Shown here piece after piece: positions 1 through 8,422 of a stretch of 23,052 nucleotides of DNA. Position 1 is the stretch's first letter. The number at the start of each line of letters is the position of its first letter. The notes below the pieces were generated by a model. The model ran no database searches, was not told the origin of the DNA, and was given only the letters and a program-made list of their open reading frames with translations. The stretch is from SG8-4 sp964598225 (GTDB lineage: Bacteria; Planctomycetota; Phycisphaerae; Sedimentisphaerales; Anaerobacaceae): positions 1-23,052 of the forward strand of contig CAZRBG010000075.1 in assembly GCA_964598225.1 (NCBI GenBank). Reading direction: 5' to 3'. The translations under genes were made by a program, and so were the position numbers.

Positions 1-176
1 ACTGGGTTTGTGCCCAAAGGGGTAGTCTGAAAACCGGGGTTTCTCAGCGGAACCAATACTTTTTGTGGCTGAAATCCATAAGTTTATTGTTCTCTCGTTG
101 AAATTCTCTCTTTTCCAGCATTCCCTGGGGGACGCCCTACGGCGGGGCAATCGGGCCTGGCTGTGGTGACCAGTGG

Positions 177-196
177 ATTCCCGTTTTCACGGGAAT
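177..196. repeat. dRS3-like palindromic repeat ATTCCC-N8-GGGAAT
   Basis: Arms ATTCCCGT and ACGGGAAT flank a 4-nt loop, giving a perfect 8-bp stem. The layout equals the dRS3 consensus ATTCCC-N8-GGGAAT described in Neisseria. Similar elements occur between genes in many unrelated bacteria, so this is best read as a common interspersed palindrome and not as evidence of neisserial origin. Confidence 0.6.
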
Positions 197-309
197 GACC
201 AGGCCGGTTCAATGGATCACGTATGTCATGTCGAGCGCAGCCGAGACATCTGGCCGGAGTCTTTATATGCTGCCTGATCGAAGCCAGATCCCTCCACTTC
301 GGTCGGGTT

Positions 310-381
310 GACAGCGAAGGAGCCGGTCGGGATGACAGCGAAGGAGCCAGCCGGTATGACAACGAGCGGGCCGGTCGGGCT
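310..381. repeat. 24-bp tandem repeat, three units
   Basis: Three consecutive 24-nt units begin at 310, 334 and 358. The first two start with GACAGCGAAGGAGCC; the third is diverged (GACAACGAGCGGGCC). A partial fourth begins at 382. The unit length is a multiple of three, so one frame reads as repeating octapeptides, but there is no start context or gene around it. It probably arose by slippage within a GTCGGGATGACA-type interspersed repeat. Confidence 0.7.
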
Positions 382-592
382 GACGGCGCTGAGGCCTCTG
401 TCTGCGCATAAAGCCCCCTGTAATTGTAACAACCTGCATGACTTGATCGAAAACCTGCGGGATTGCAGGCTCGGTTTTTGCGATAAGTTGTTGTGCGGGC
501 GGGCGTAAGACTTTTTTTGATGTTTTTTATTTTTGCTTCGAGGTCCCCGCAGCTTTGATCGAAATTGGTAGGTGGATTCCTTTGGGGCTTAT

Positions 593-634
593 GGTGGGGC
601 AACCCGTTCGGCTTCGCTCAGGGCGGGTCCCACC
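593..634. repeat. Imperfect palindromic intergenic repeat
   Basis: Outer arms GGTGGGG and CCCACC, plus CCCG and CGGG further in, enclose a core TTCGGCTTCGCTCAGGGC. The core resembles the better-preserved palindrome at 12631-12679, so the two may belong to one family. It lies about 50 nt past the permease stop codon and could act as a weak transcription barrier, although no T-run follows it. Confidence 0.45.
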
Positions 635-671
635 CTACAGAACTGCCGCGCTTTTGTTGGGCTGTTGTATT

Positions 672-715
672 GGGTGGCAGCCTCATTGCGATTGTCGTGG
701 ATCGGGATTGGGATG
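672..715. repeat. Dispersed hairpin repeat, copy 1 (overlaps permease 3' end)
   Basis: Begins GGGTGGCAGCCTCATTGCG and continues GATTGTCGT..ATCGGGAT. It is the same family as 12994-13039 and the partial copy at 19909-19939. The stem is degenerate here. The permease stop codon (683-685) and its last dozen codons lie inside the repeat. Confidence 0.55.
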
Positions 716-3700
716 GTCGACATCACTTGATTGTACGGCAGCGTGCTTAATGCCGTGGCTTTTGAAACCCAGACGCGAGGTAAGTTTGTTCAGCAATACG
801 TAGAGCGACGGCACGACTACAAGCGTCAGGATTGTGGCGAAGCCCAGGCCGAAGATTACCACCACCGCCATGTTGCGCCACCACTGGCTGGATTCGCTCT
901 TGGTGGCCCAGCTAAAGGTGTGGAAGTCGTAGGAAATGCCGACGGCCATCGGAATCAGCCCAATGATAGTGGTCGCGGCTGTCAGCAGCACCGGGCGAAA
1001 GCGCGTTACTCCGGCTTCCGCCGCGGCGGCAACAAGCTCCATCCCCTGGCTCTGCAACTGCCGTGTGTACGCCAGAAGTACGATGGCGTTGTTGACCACC
1101 ACGCCGGCAAGGCTGATCACGCCCAGGCCGGTCATGATGATCCCGAAGGGCAGGTCGCATATCAAGAGTCCCCCGAGCGCGCCGATCAGCGAGAGGACCA
1201 CCGTCGTCATGATGATCACCGGCACCATGAGAGAGTTGAACTGGATCACCAGCACCAGTGTTACCAGCAAAAGGGCGATGCTGAAGGCTTTGGACAGAAA
1301 CGCCTGGGCCTTATCCTGCTCCTCCTTCTCGCCGGCGTAGCGAATCTCGTAACCCGGCGGCAATTCAAGCCGCACGCTCGGAGCGATAAGGTTCGGCCAT
1401 GCCGAGACCAGCAGCTCACGATTGAGAAACCGGACTTCTTCATCGGTCCACGTGTTGGGATCCCGATCGAGCAGTTCGGCGCCTTTCTCTGAAAAATTCG
1501 GGTCCGGAAAGGCCTTCTGAGTATACAGATCGGGCTTGCCGAGGGCTTCGTTTAGAGAGGCGAGGATTTGCTTCTTATTTTCTTTTGTTTGCGTCGGTTC
1601 GGAAAGCGCCTTTTCAAGTTTTTCCTGTGGGTCTTCCGTTAGAAGACTGAACGGCCCGGGTTCTCTGGAAAGGACTTTCCAGATGCGCTTTGCCGGGCCG
1701 GGAGCAGGCGCCGACTTGCCTTCCAGCAGAGTATCTCGCAGAGCCTGCCAATCGAGTACATCGTTTTCGCCGAGGCGCGTATCGCCGAGAGGCTTCAGAA
1801 CTCTCTGCACGTCCGCCAGCACCTCCGGGCTCAGGCGCCCTTCGGCGTCGGCCGTGAGTGTTACCACGCGCTTTTGATCCACGCGGTTAATGATGCCGAA
1901 GCCGCCCTGGTATCTAAATTCCCCCATTGACCTGAGCGGCACCGCTTCGCCGGCGGCGTTGGGAACCCGAAGCTGGTACAGATCGTCTATGTTGACCCGT
2001 TCTTCGAGCGGCAGGCGGACGGTAATGTCGTACTCTTCGTTGAACTGACGGTACTCGCCGACCGGAGTGCCGAAGATAGCCATCTTGAGAAAATTGCCCA
2101 CGACGGCGGTATTGACGCCCAAAAGCATAGCCACGCGGCGGTCGACGATGAAGGCCAGTTCGGGTCGTGTTGCCTCCAGGTCGCTGCGAAGGTTGACTAC
2201 GTTTGGCACGCCCGCAATCATGCGCTTGGCTTGGTCGCTGAGCTTCTCGAGCGTTTTGAAATCTTCCCCGACTATGCGCACCGTGACGGCCGCACCCGTA
2301 GGCGGGCCCATTTCTGCGCTCTCGACCTGAATCTCGGCCCCCGGGATATCGGATAAGTCCTCGCGAACTTCGGCAATGATCTCTTTGGAAGGACGCTCTC
2401 GATCGGCAAAATCGTAGAAAACCAGAGTAACATTGGCCAGGTGCGGCCCGCCGGTGCTGCCCATGAGCGAACCGGTTCCGCCCGAGCCGACGTTCGTAAC
2501 GACGTGCTCGATCCACTTTCGGTAAGGTTCGACGCGCCGCTCGATCTCGCGGGCAATCGCGTCGGTCTTGTGGATGTTCGTGCCTTGAGGAGCGCGCACG
2601 TCGATGACCGCCCGGTCCGGATCGCCCTCGGGAAAGAATTCGGTACCCTGGCCGATCTTGCCGTATAAAGTCACAATGGAGATTAACAGGCAAACCGCCA
2701 GAAACACAGTCAGTCCCGGATTGCTGAGTCCGGCGTTTAGAAAACGGCGATAGCCGTGGATATACCAGCGCTCTTTCTGTTGTGACGCCGACGATCGGCC
2801 CGTCCAGACCGAGCAGATAACCGGATTGAAAATAAGCCCTACGAACAGCGAGGCCAACAGCCCGAGAGTAAGGGTAATGGGCAGGTACTTCATAAAATCG
2901 CCCATAATGCCCGGCCAGAAGATCAGAGGAAAGAAGGCGCATACGGTCGTAAACGTGGAAGTTGTAACGGGCCAGGCGACCTGGCGGGTGCCGAGTATCG
3001 CCGCCTCGACGCGATTGTAACCGAGTTGAAGATGCCGATAGATGTTTTCCACGATGACAATTGCGTTATCTACCAGCATACCGAGCACCAATACCAGGCC
3101 GAATAAAACGATCATGTTCAACGTATGACCCAGCATCTGCAGGAGGAAGAAAGTGATCAACATGCTCAGTGGAATAATCATCGCGACGATTGTGCTCGGG
3201 CGCCAGCCGAGAAACAGCAGCAGAACGCTCGTGACCAGAACCAGTGCCGAAGCGATGTTGTTCTCCAGATCCCTGACCATGTTGCGCACCGTTGTGGACA
3301 TGTCGAACGTTATGTCGAATTTCAGGGCTCCTCCGGATTGCCGGCGGGCACGGTCCACAACCGCTTTGACATATTCTGAAACATGGACTGCGTTGGAGCC
3401 GACGCGCTTGCTCACGCTCAGCGTGATGTTGTCGTAGCCGTCGAGGCGAGAGTAGGTGAGCCGGTCCTTGAAGGTATAACGAACCGTTACAACGTCCGCC
3501 AGATAGATGGGCTTATCGTTCCTTACGGTCAGCAGCAGGCGATCGACCTCTTCCGGCGTGACGAATTCCGCGGGGATGCGAACGTTGAATTTCACCCCCT
3601 CGGTCTCCAGGCCGCCGGCGGAGATATTGACGTTTTCAGATGGAATGAGGGCCAGTATCTCCGGGATTGTCAGGTTGTACTCGGCGAGCCTGTCGGGATC

Positions 3701-4258
3701 GAACTCCAGCCTGATCTCCGGCTCCAGATCGCCCGCCATATCCACCTTAAGTACGCCGGGCAGCGCCTCGAGCGCATCCTGCAGGTCGTCGGCGACCTCC
3801 TTGAGCTGGATGGGCGAGACGTCTCCGGCTATGCTGATGAGCATTATGGGCATCTCGGCGAAGTTGAACTCGCTGATGACCGGCTCTTCGGTGTCCGGCG
3901 GTAATTCAGCCTCGGCAAGGTCCACGCGGTCGCGAACTCGCTGAAGCGCCACCTCGCTGGGCACGTCGGGAGCGAATTCCACGCTTATCATCGACAGGCC
4001 CTCGGCGCTGCTGGAAGTGATTTCCTCGACGCCTCGAACGCCGGTCAGCTCCGTTTCGATCTTCATTGTCACCGACGTCTCCATATCTTCCGGAGAGACG
4101 CCCTCGTAAACCGTTGTGACGTTGATGAAAGGAATGGGAATATCCGGAGCGGCTTCCCGTGGCAGTGACATATAGCTGTAGGCGCCCATCAGGACTATGA
4201 TAAGCCCCAGCACGGCAATGGTGGTCCGGTTTCGGATTGCGACGTCGGTTAGAAGCAT
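683..4258 (-). CDS. RND-family efflux permease (AcrB/HAE1-like), inner membrane
   Basis: Proton-driven resistance-nodulation-division exporter subunit of 1191 aa; family members number about 1020-1100. It shows the classic twofold layout: TM1 near residues 13-30, a large periplasmic loop, helices at about 336-480, a second loop, and helices at about 985-1155. TM4 carries GMLVDNAIVIVEN with D397; the second Asp of AcrB is Asn here. TM10 reads VVVNNAIVLL (N1056, N1057) where AcrB has its proton-relay Lys, a variant found in other RND subfamilies. Residues about 824-960 are an extra, charged, helix-rich segment in the second periplasmic loop. The C-terminal tail lies in a dispersed repeat. It starts 6 nt after the adaptor gene, so the two are co-transcribed. 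The outer-membrane partner is not in the window. The substrate cannot be told from sequence. Confidence 0.93.
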   Translation of the reverse strand: MLLTDVAIRNRTTIAVLGLIIVLMGAYSYMSLPREAAPDIPIPFINVTTVYEGVSPEDMETSVTMKIETELTGVRGVEEITSSSAEGLSMISVEFAPDVPSEVALQRVRDRVDLAEAELPPDTEEPVISEFNFAEMPIMLISIAGDVSPIQLKEVADDLQDALEALPGVLKVDMAGDLEPEIRLEFDPDRLAEYNLTIPEILALIPSENVNISAGGLETEGVKFNVRIPAEFVTPEEVDRLLLTVRNDKPIYLADVVTVRYTFKDRLTYSRLDGYDNITLSVSKRVGSNAVHVSEYVKAVVDRARRQSGGALKFDITFDMSTTVRNMVRDLENNIASALVLVTSVLLLFLGWRPSTIVAMIIPLSMLITFFLLQMLGHTLNMIVLFGLVLVLGMLVDNAIVIVENIYRHLQLGYNRVEAAILGTRQVAWPVTTSTFTTVCAFFPLIFWPGIMGDFMKYLPITLTLGLLASLFVGLIFNPVICSVWTGRSSASQQKERWYIHGYRRFLNAGLSNPGLTVFLAVCLLISIVTLYGKIGQGTEFFPEGDPDRAVIDVRAPQGTNIHKTDAIAREIERRVEPYRKWIEHVVTNVGSGGTGSLMGSTGGPHLANVTLVFYDFADRERPSKEIIAEVREDLSDIPGAEIQVESAEMGPPTGAAVTVRIVGEDFKTLEKLSDQAKRMIAGVPNVVNLRSDLEATRPELAFIVDRRVAMLLGVNTAVVGNFLKMAIFGTPVGEYRQFNEEYDITVRLPLEERVNIDDLYQLRVPNAAGEAVPLRSMGEFRYQGGFGIINRVDQKRVVTLTADAEGRLSPEVLADVQRVLKPLGDTRLGENDVLDWQALRDTLLEGKSAPAPGPAKRIWKVLSREPGPFSLLTEDPQEKLEKALSEPTQTKENKKQILASLNEALGKPDLYTQKAFPDPNFSEKGAELLDRDPNTWTDEEVRFLNRELLVSAWPNLIAPSVRLELPPGYEIRYAGEKEEQDKAQAFLSKAFSIALLLVTLVLVIQFNSLMVPVIIMTTVVLSLIGALGGLLICDLPFGIIMTGLGVISLAGVVVNNAIVLLAYTRQLQSQGMELVAAAAEAGVTRFRPVLLTAATTIIGLIPMAVGISYDFHTFSWATKSESSQWWRNMAVVVIFGLGFATILTLVVVPSLYVLLNKLTSRLGFKSHGIKHAAVQSSDVDHPNPDPRQSQ

Positions 4259-4264
4259 GGCGGG

Positions 4265-5374
4265 CTATCTGGTCTCTGTAATATTTACCTCCTGTCCCGG
4301 GGCGACGAAACGATGGCCTTCGATAATCAGCTTGTCCCCGGGCCGGACGCCGCTTTTGATCCGGACGCGTTCGCCCTTGATGAAGCCAAGCTCAACTTCC
4401 CGGCGTTTCGCTTCGCTGGAGTTGACAACATACACAGAATTGCCCTTCTCCATAGGGATCACGGCCAGCAGCGGGATCATCATGGCTTCTTCCAACACCC
4501 TGCGAGTCAGGTTGACAGTGACGATCTGTCCGCTTCGGACGATTCGGCGCTCGTTTGGCACGGTAATTTCCATTCGCGTCGAACGGGTCTGCTGATCCGC
4601 CACTTCACTTATGAAAGTGATCTCTCCGGTCAGCCATTTATTGCCGTCTCTGGTGTGAACCTGAACGTCCGCCTGCCGGCCGACGTCGAAATATACGATG
4701 TCGCGCTCGGGCACCTGTACGACCACCTTTACGACGTTGGTTTCCACGATCTCCGCGACCGGGGTTCCTATCCCTACGTATTCACCCTCTTCGACCATAA
4801 TGTCGTTCAGCATGCCGTCTATGGGAGCAAGGATGCGCGTCCGCTCCAGTCGGGCCGCAACCTCCTCCAACTGGGCTTTGCTGACGGCGAGCTTGGTGGT
4901 GGCGTCGTCAAGGTCGCGGCGGGAAGTCGCATCGTCCTCGACCAGTTTCTTCATGCGGTTGTACTCTATCTCGTCGCGCTCAACCTGGGCTTTGGCCTTT
5001 TCGTATGCGGGTCGGATCAGCTCGTCGTTGAGCTGGACGAGTAAATCGCCTGCGCTGACTTTACAGCCCTCTTTACATGGAATTCGCTCGATGCGTCCCT
5101 CGAACTCGGCCGAGACCGTAACTATACGATTTGGCTCGACAACCGCCGGAAGCTCGAATGTATCGGCAAGGTTCGGCTCGGCCCGTACGGTCATGGCTGT
5201 GACGTTTACCGGCGGTGGCGGTGCGACCGCGGTTTCACGATCCTTCTTGTCGAGCTTTCTAACCGCTACAACAGCCCCTATCGCAACAACAGCAATTACG
5301 ATCTTTACAGCGTTGCGTCTGAGCCACCTCTTGATGTTGCTGCCTGCGTTCATCTTAGACGTTCTTTTGCTCAT
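4265..5374 (-). CDS. RND periplasmic adaptor subunit (membrane fusion protein, HlyD/AcrA type)
   Basis: Links the inner-membrane permease to an outer-membrane channel. The protein has 369 aa: an N-terminal helix anchor at about residues 23-38, a lipoyl half near 88-118, a coiled-coil hairpin near 117-180 (rich in Glu/Lys/Arg heptads), the second lipoyl half (RILAPIDGMLNDIMVEEGEY), then beta-barrel and membrane-proximal domains ending with GDKLIIEGHRFVAPGQEV. There is no lipobox Cys, so it is held by an uncleaved signal anchor. I chose the ATG at 5374, which has a GGGAGA about 12 nt upstream; Met8 (5353) is possible. First gene of the pump operon, with a candidate promoter at 5437-5465. Confidence 0.93.
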   Translation of the reverse strand: MSKRTSKMNAGSNIKRWLRRNAVKIVIAVVAIGAVVAVRKLDKKDRETAVAPPPPVNVTAMTVRAEPNLADTFELPAVVEPNRIVTVSAEFEGRIERIPCKEGCKVSAGDLLVQLNDELIRPAYEKAKAQVERDEIEYNRMKKLVEDDATSRRDLDDATTKLAVSKAQLEEVAARLERTRILAPIDGMLNDIMVEEGEYVGIGTPVAEIVETNVVKVVVQVPERDIVYFDVGRQADVQVHTRDGNKWLTGEITFISEVADQQTRSTRMEITVPNERRIVRSGQIVTVNLTRRVLEEAMMIPLLAVIPMEKGNSVYVVNSSEAKRREVELGFIKGERVRIKSGVRPGDKLIIEGHRFVAPGQEVNITETR

Positions 5375-5436
5375 TGGTTCAGCCTGTCTCCCAACGGAAA
5401 TGGTGGCCCATCCAATGAGCCAACTGTAAAACTATA

Positions 5437-5465
5437 ATTTTATCATTGAAGAGGGCGTAAAGCAA
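5437..5465 (-). promoter_or_regulatory. Candidate sigma70 promoter of the RND operon
   Basis: On the minus strand TTGCTT (5460-5465) and TAAAAT (5437-5442) are separated by exactly 17 nt. Transcription would start near 5430, leaving a leader of about 55 nt before the adaptor ATG at 5374. The boxes match the consensus 4/6 and 5/6; no experimental support is available. Confidence 0.5.
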
Positions 5466-5530
5466 GAGTCGGGATGTGATATTTTTTGACGGTTTGAATA
5501 CGAAAAGTGCGTTTCTGAAAGGGTTTAACC

Positions 5531-5552
5531 GGGCGACCTTATGTGGTCGCCC
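5531..5552 (-). terminator. Hairpin after the DUF4139 operon, probable terminator
   Basis: GGGCGACC (5531-5538) and GGTCGCCC (5545-5552) form a perfect 8-bp stem with a 6-nt loop, 15 nt past the stop of the last DUF4139 gene. In the minus-strand RNA it is followed by GGTTAAACCCTTTC, with no real U-run, so intrinsic termination would be inefficient. Some read-through into the pump operon is possible. Confidence 0.55.
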
Positions 5553-5566
5553 ATTCGGCTCTTCGT

Positions 5567-6928
5567 TTATAGATTTCCTGTCCAGTCCGCTTGCCGGGCG
5601 TCTTGATACGTTCTGAGGGTATACCTGAATTTGCGGATTGACCCGGGTTCGAGCGTTAACACAAACTTAACAGTATCGAGGTCCACCTTCTCTAAGCTGC
5701 CGGAGTCGCCGGCTCTTGTTAAATCCCAATATTGAGTATCGAAGTTCCGTCGAATCTCGACCTTGGCCGGGATGTCGCGGGTATTTGTGACCTCTACGGT
5801 GAATGTGCTGATTTCATCCCATCCGGCGACGTTGCCCATGTAGTCGAACCGGTAGTTCTCGGTCTCGAAGTCCATCAGCGTCGGCTCGACGATCACGTTT
5901 GCGGCGGCGCCAAGATTCAACTCGACGTCCTCATCGACGGGGATGTACTTGAACGAAGACTGCCCTGTATACGACAGATGCCCATTATCGCCGGCGGCTC
6001 TGTAGACCTTTAGCAAACCGCCGGGGATCGGAGTCTCGCCGAGTTCATGCTCCTTGTCGTTCTTGAAGCTCAGGAAGCGAACGACGGCGTCGCCGTAACG
6101 CTTCTGCTCGTATTTATACAGATTCACCACCGGCACGTTCTCGACGTCGAAGCTCATCAGTCTCTTCGACCAGCCTGTGGGGATTGTTTCGGTGCCTTCG
6201 ATAGTGTAAAGGAAATACTCACTCAGGCCTTCTTTGACGATCTGTTTCGGCTCTGCCGGTGCGGCCATACCAAATGCAGCGGAATCCATCTCCATCAATA
6301 ATCTCTTGGGCTTGCGTCCGCCCATTCCTGCTGCTCTGCCGTAGGTATCAACGGGGCCGGGCGCTCCCGGCCTGCCGTAAGGGTACTGCCGCCGGGCAAG
6401 CTCTGCGATCTCATCGAGTATGTGGACCTTGCCGACGATCAGGCGGGTCCGGGCGTTTTCATAGTCTTCGCCGCTGTTGTTGGTCACGCGAACGTAGCCC
6501 TGAAGGCGCATTTTTTCTTCGTTCTCGGTGAGCGTTCCCATGTAGAACGCTCGCCAGGACAGGCCGCTGGTCAGATACGTGATTTCGACCGGTACTTTGC
6601 CGCTGACGCTGCTGTTGATATTCCACAGGCCGAGATTCTTTACTCTCGGCGGATAAACCAGTTCAGTAATATCAATCTTGTCGGCATGCGCCTTAGGCAG
6701 CATCTCAAGGCTTGTCGGATCGATGAGAGTATTTTCCCATGAGAACTGTAATGCGTTCTTGCCGTCTTTGAGCGTCAGCGCCCGGCTCTCGCGCACCAGC
6801 GTCATATCCGCCGAATTATAGATCGTAAGCTGAACCGTGTCCCGTGACGGTAGAGTAACAAGGTCCACTTTGCCCTGCGCGGCAGAAATCATTGCGATGC
6901 TGATTAACAGTGTAAATATGCTTTTCAT
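5567..6928 (-). CDS. Secreted DUF4139-domain protein, 453 aa (last gene of sigma operon)
   Basis: Exported protein of unknown function. Residues 1-19 are a Sec signal peptide (MKSIFTLL.., likely cut after AQG). The mature start (VDLVTLPSRDTVQLTIYNSA) is nearly identical to that of its 454-aa neighbour. The DUF4139 family hallmarks are TSGLSWRAFYMGTL near 120-133 and VRVTNNSGEDYENA near 146-159. After PYGRPG comes a low-complexity, Gly/Met/Lys-rich loop (about 189-231) that differs from its paralogs; then the family's second half resumes at EGLSEYFLYTIEGTETIP. ATG at 6928 is preceded by AAGGGCAAGGAC. It lies 18 nt after the 454-aa gene, so it is in one operon with it. A periplasmic or surface location is inferred from the signal peptide only. 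Confidence 0.85.
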   Translation of the reverse strand: MKSIFTLLISIAMISAAQGKVDLVTLPSRDTVQLTIYNSADMTLVRESRALTLKDGKNALQFSWENTLIDPTSLEMLPKAHADKIDITELVYPPRVKNLGLWNINSSVSGKVPVEITYLTSGLSWRAFYMGTLTENEEKMRLQGYVRVTNNSGEDYENARTRLIVGKVHILDEIAELARRQYPYGRPGAPGPVDTYGRAAGMGGRKPKRLLMEMDSAAFGMAAPAEPKQIVKEGLSEYFLYTIEGTETIPTGWSKRLMSFDVENVPVVNLYKYEQKRYGDAVVRFLSFKNDKEHELGETPIPGGLLKVYRAAGDNGHLSYTGQSSFKYIPVDEDVELNLGAAANVIVEPTLMDFETENYRFDYMGNVAGWDEISTFTVEVTNTRDIPAKVEIRRNFDTQYWDLTRAGDSGSLEKVDLDTVKFVLTLEPGSIRKFRYTLRTYQDARQADWTGNL

Positions 6929-6946
6929 GTCCTTGCCCTTACTATG

Positions 6947-8311
6947 TTATTGCGAAGTTGGTCTCCAGTCTTGTTGCCTTTCGCCTTGATACGTTCGCAG
7001 AACGTAGCCGAATTTCTCTGTCGATCTCGGTTCCAGAAGGAGTGTGAATTTGACCGTGTTCTGATCCACTTTCTCGAACTGACCCGAGTTACCGGTTTTG
7101 CTCAGGTCCCAGTAGCTTGTATTGAAGTTGCGCTTTATCTCTACCTTGACCTGAATATCCCGCGTGTTCCTGACCTCGATCTCGAATGTCTGAATTTCAT
7201 CCCAGCCGGAAACGTTGCCGGTGCGGTCGAACCTGTAGTTTTCGGTCTCGAAATTCATCAGCTTCGGCTCGACTACAACGTTCGCCACGGCACCGAGATT
7301 AAGCTCCACGTCCTCATCGACGGGGATATACTTAAACGAAGATTGTCCCGTATAGGACAGATGCCCCGAATCTCCGGCGTCTCTGTAAACCTTCAACATT
7401 CCGCCGGGGATCGGAGTATCGCCGAGTTCATGTTCCTCGTCGTTCTTGAAACTTAGAAACCGAACGACGGAATTGCCGTAACGCTCCTGCTCGAATTTGT
7501 ACAGATTGACTACCGGCACGTCGTCGGTGTCGAAGCTGATCAGTCTCTTCGACCAGCCTGTCGGAATCGTCTCCGTGCCCTCGATAGTGTAGAGGAAGTA
7601 TTCGCTCAGTCCTTCCTTCGTAATTTCTTTTGGCTCGCTAGCTGGGGCTTCAGCGTCTGGAGCCAGCATTTGAGGTCTTGCTCGACGGAGCATGCGCTTG
7701 GCTTCTCCAAGTTGTAGCGACTCTTCCAAAAGCTCTCTTCCTTCACCCGGCCGGCCATATGGGTATTGTCTGCGTGCGAGCTGGGAGATCTCATCGAGCA
7801 GGTGGACTTTGCCCACGATCAGCCGCGTCTGGGCATTCTCGTAATCTTCGCCGCTGTTGTTGGTTACTCGAACGTAGCCCTGGAGACGCATTTTTTCCTC
7901 ATTCTCTGTAAGCGTTCCCATGTAGAACGCCCGCCACCACAGGCCGCTGGTCAGGTAGCTTATCTCGACCGGCACTTTTCCGCTGACGCCGCTGTTGATG
8001 TTCCACAGTCCCAGGTTCCTTACCCTCGGCGGATAGACCAACTCGGTGATGTCGATCTTGTCGGCATTCGCCTTGGGCAGCATCTCAAGGCTCGTTGGGT
8101 CGATCAGCGTGTTTTCCCATGAGAATTGCAACGAGTTTCCGCCGTCCTTGAGCGTCAGCGCTCTGCTCTCGCGAACCAGCGTCATATCGGCCGAGTTGTA
8201 GATCGTAAGCTGCACGGTGTCCCGCGAGGGCAGCGTGACCAGATCGACTTTCGCCGAAGCGACGCTCGCCGCGGCGGCGATTATCAGTAATATATGTGCT
8301 ATGCGTTTCAT
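6947..8311 (-). CDS. Secreted DUF4139-domain protein, 454 aa (tandem paralog)
   Basis: Recent duplicate of the downstream 453-aa gene: across the first 170 or so mature residues I count only about a dozen substitutions. A Sec signal peptide (residues 1-20) ends ASA before KVDLVTLP. The core motifs TSGLWWRAFYMGTL and VRVTNNSGEDYENA are kept; the loop after PYGRPG (about 189-231) is unrelated in sequence to that of its twin, being Glu/Leu/Arg-rich followed by Ala/Pro. The start at 8311 is fixed by a strong AAAGGAG 7 nt upstream. An octamer tandem repeat fills most of the gap to the upstream gene and ends about 23 nt before this start. Function unknown; a structural, adhesive or envelope-stress role is inference. 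Confidence 0.85.
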   Translation of the reverse strand: MKRIAHILLIIAAAASVASAKVDLVTLPSRDTVQLTIYNSADMTLVRESRALTLKDGGNSLQFSWENTLIDPTSLEMLPKANADKIDITELVYPPRVRNLGLWNINSGVSGKVPVEISYLTSGLWWRAFYMGTLTENEEKMRLQGYVRVTNNSGEDYENAQTRLIVGKVHLLDEISQLARRQYPYGRPGEGRELLEESLQLGEAKRMLRRARPQMLAPDAEAPASEPKEITKEGLSEYFLYTIEGTETIPTGWSKRLISFDTDDVPVVNLYKFEQERYGNSVVRFLSFKNDEEHELGDTPIPGGMLKVYRDAGDSGHLSYTGQSSFKYIPVDEDVELNLGAVANVVVEPKLMNFETENYRFDRTGNVSGWDEIQTFEIEVRNTRDIQVKVEIKRNFNTSYWDLSKTGNSGQFEKVDQNTVKFTLLLEPRSTEKFGYVLRTYQGERQQDWRPTSQ

Positions 8312-8334
8312 ATTGCTGCTCCTTTAGAAACGAA

Positions 8335-8422
8335 CTTACCTTCTTACCTTCTTACCTTCTTACCTTCTTACCTTCTTATCTTCTTATCTTCTTATCTTCC
8401 TATCTTCTTATCTTCCTATCTT
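8335..8422. repeat. Octamer tandem repeat, 11 units, in operon spacer
   Basis: Plus strand: five CTTACCTT units, then CTTATCTT and CCTATCTT variants, 11 units with no interruption (88 nt). In the minus-strand mRNA the units read AAGGTAAG, AAGATAAG and AAGATAGG. The stop codon of the 401-aa gene (8416-8418) lies in the first transcribed unit, and the last unit ends about 23 nt before the next ATG. Each transcribed AAGG resembles a Shine-Dalgarno core. The ordered change of variants from one end to the other suggests growth by slippage. Confidence 0.9.

Larger units (their letters stand above)
1..682. other. Gene-free, repeat-rich stretch beyond the RND operon
   Basis: I see no convincing gene here; the open frames are short, mutually overlapping and arginine/proline-rich, as expected for GC-rich repeat DNA. 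The stretch contains an ATTCCC-N8-GGGAAT palindrome (177-196), a 24-bp tandem repeat (310-381), a long imperfect palindrome (593-634), and part of a dispersed hairpin repeat that runs into the permease gene (672-715). The segment around 225-310 has the look of a genome-wide interspersed repeat, with arms resembling TGTCGAGCGCAGCCGAGACA and CCACTTCGGTCGGG. Confidence 0.7.

Noticed and set aside
84..602. 172-codon minus-strand frame at the left end
   Set aside because: It runs through the 24-bp tandem repeat and the palindromes, has a repetitive Ser/Pro/Arg composition, and no ribosome-binding site or homology that I can see.
731..1492. Long plus-strand frame opposite the permease gene
   Set aside because: It is the antisense of a clear RND permease; the translation is His/Arg/Gln-rich without family motifs. 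Similar antisense frames at 1914-2942, 3383-3904, 4313-5044, 8632-9354, 9573-10502 and 10890-11809 are rejected for the same reason.
8335..8422. Possible CRISPR array
   Set aside because: Units are 8 nt and contiguous with no spacers, and there are no cas genes; it is a simple tandem repeat.
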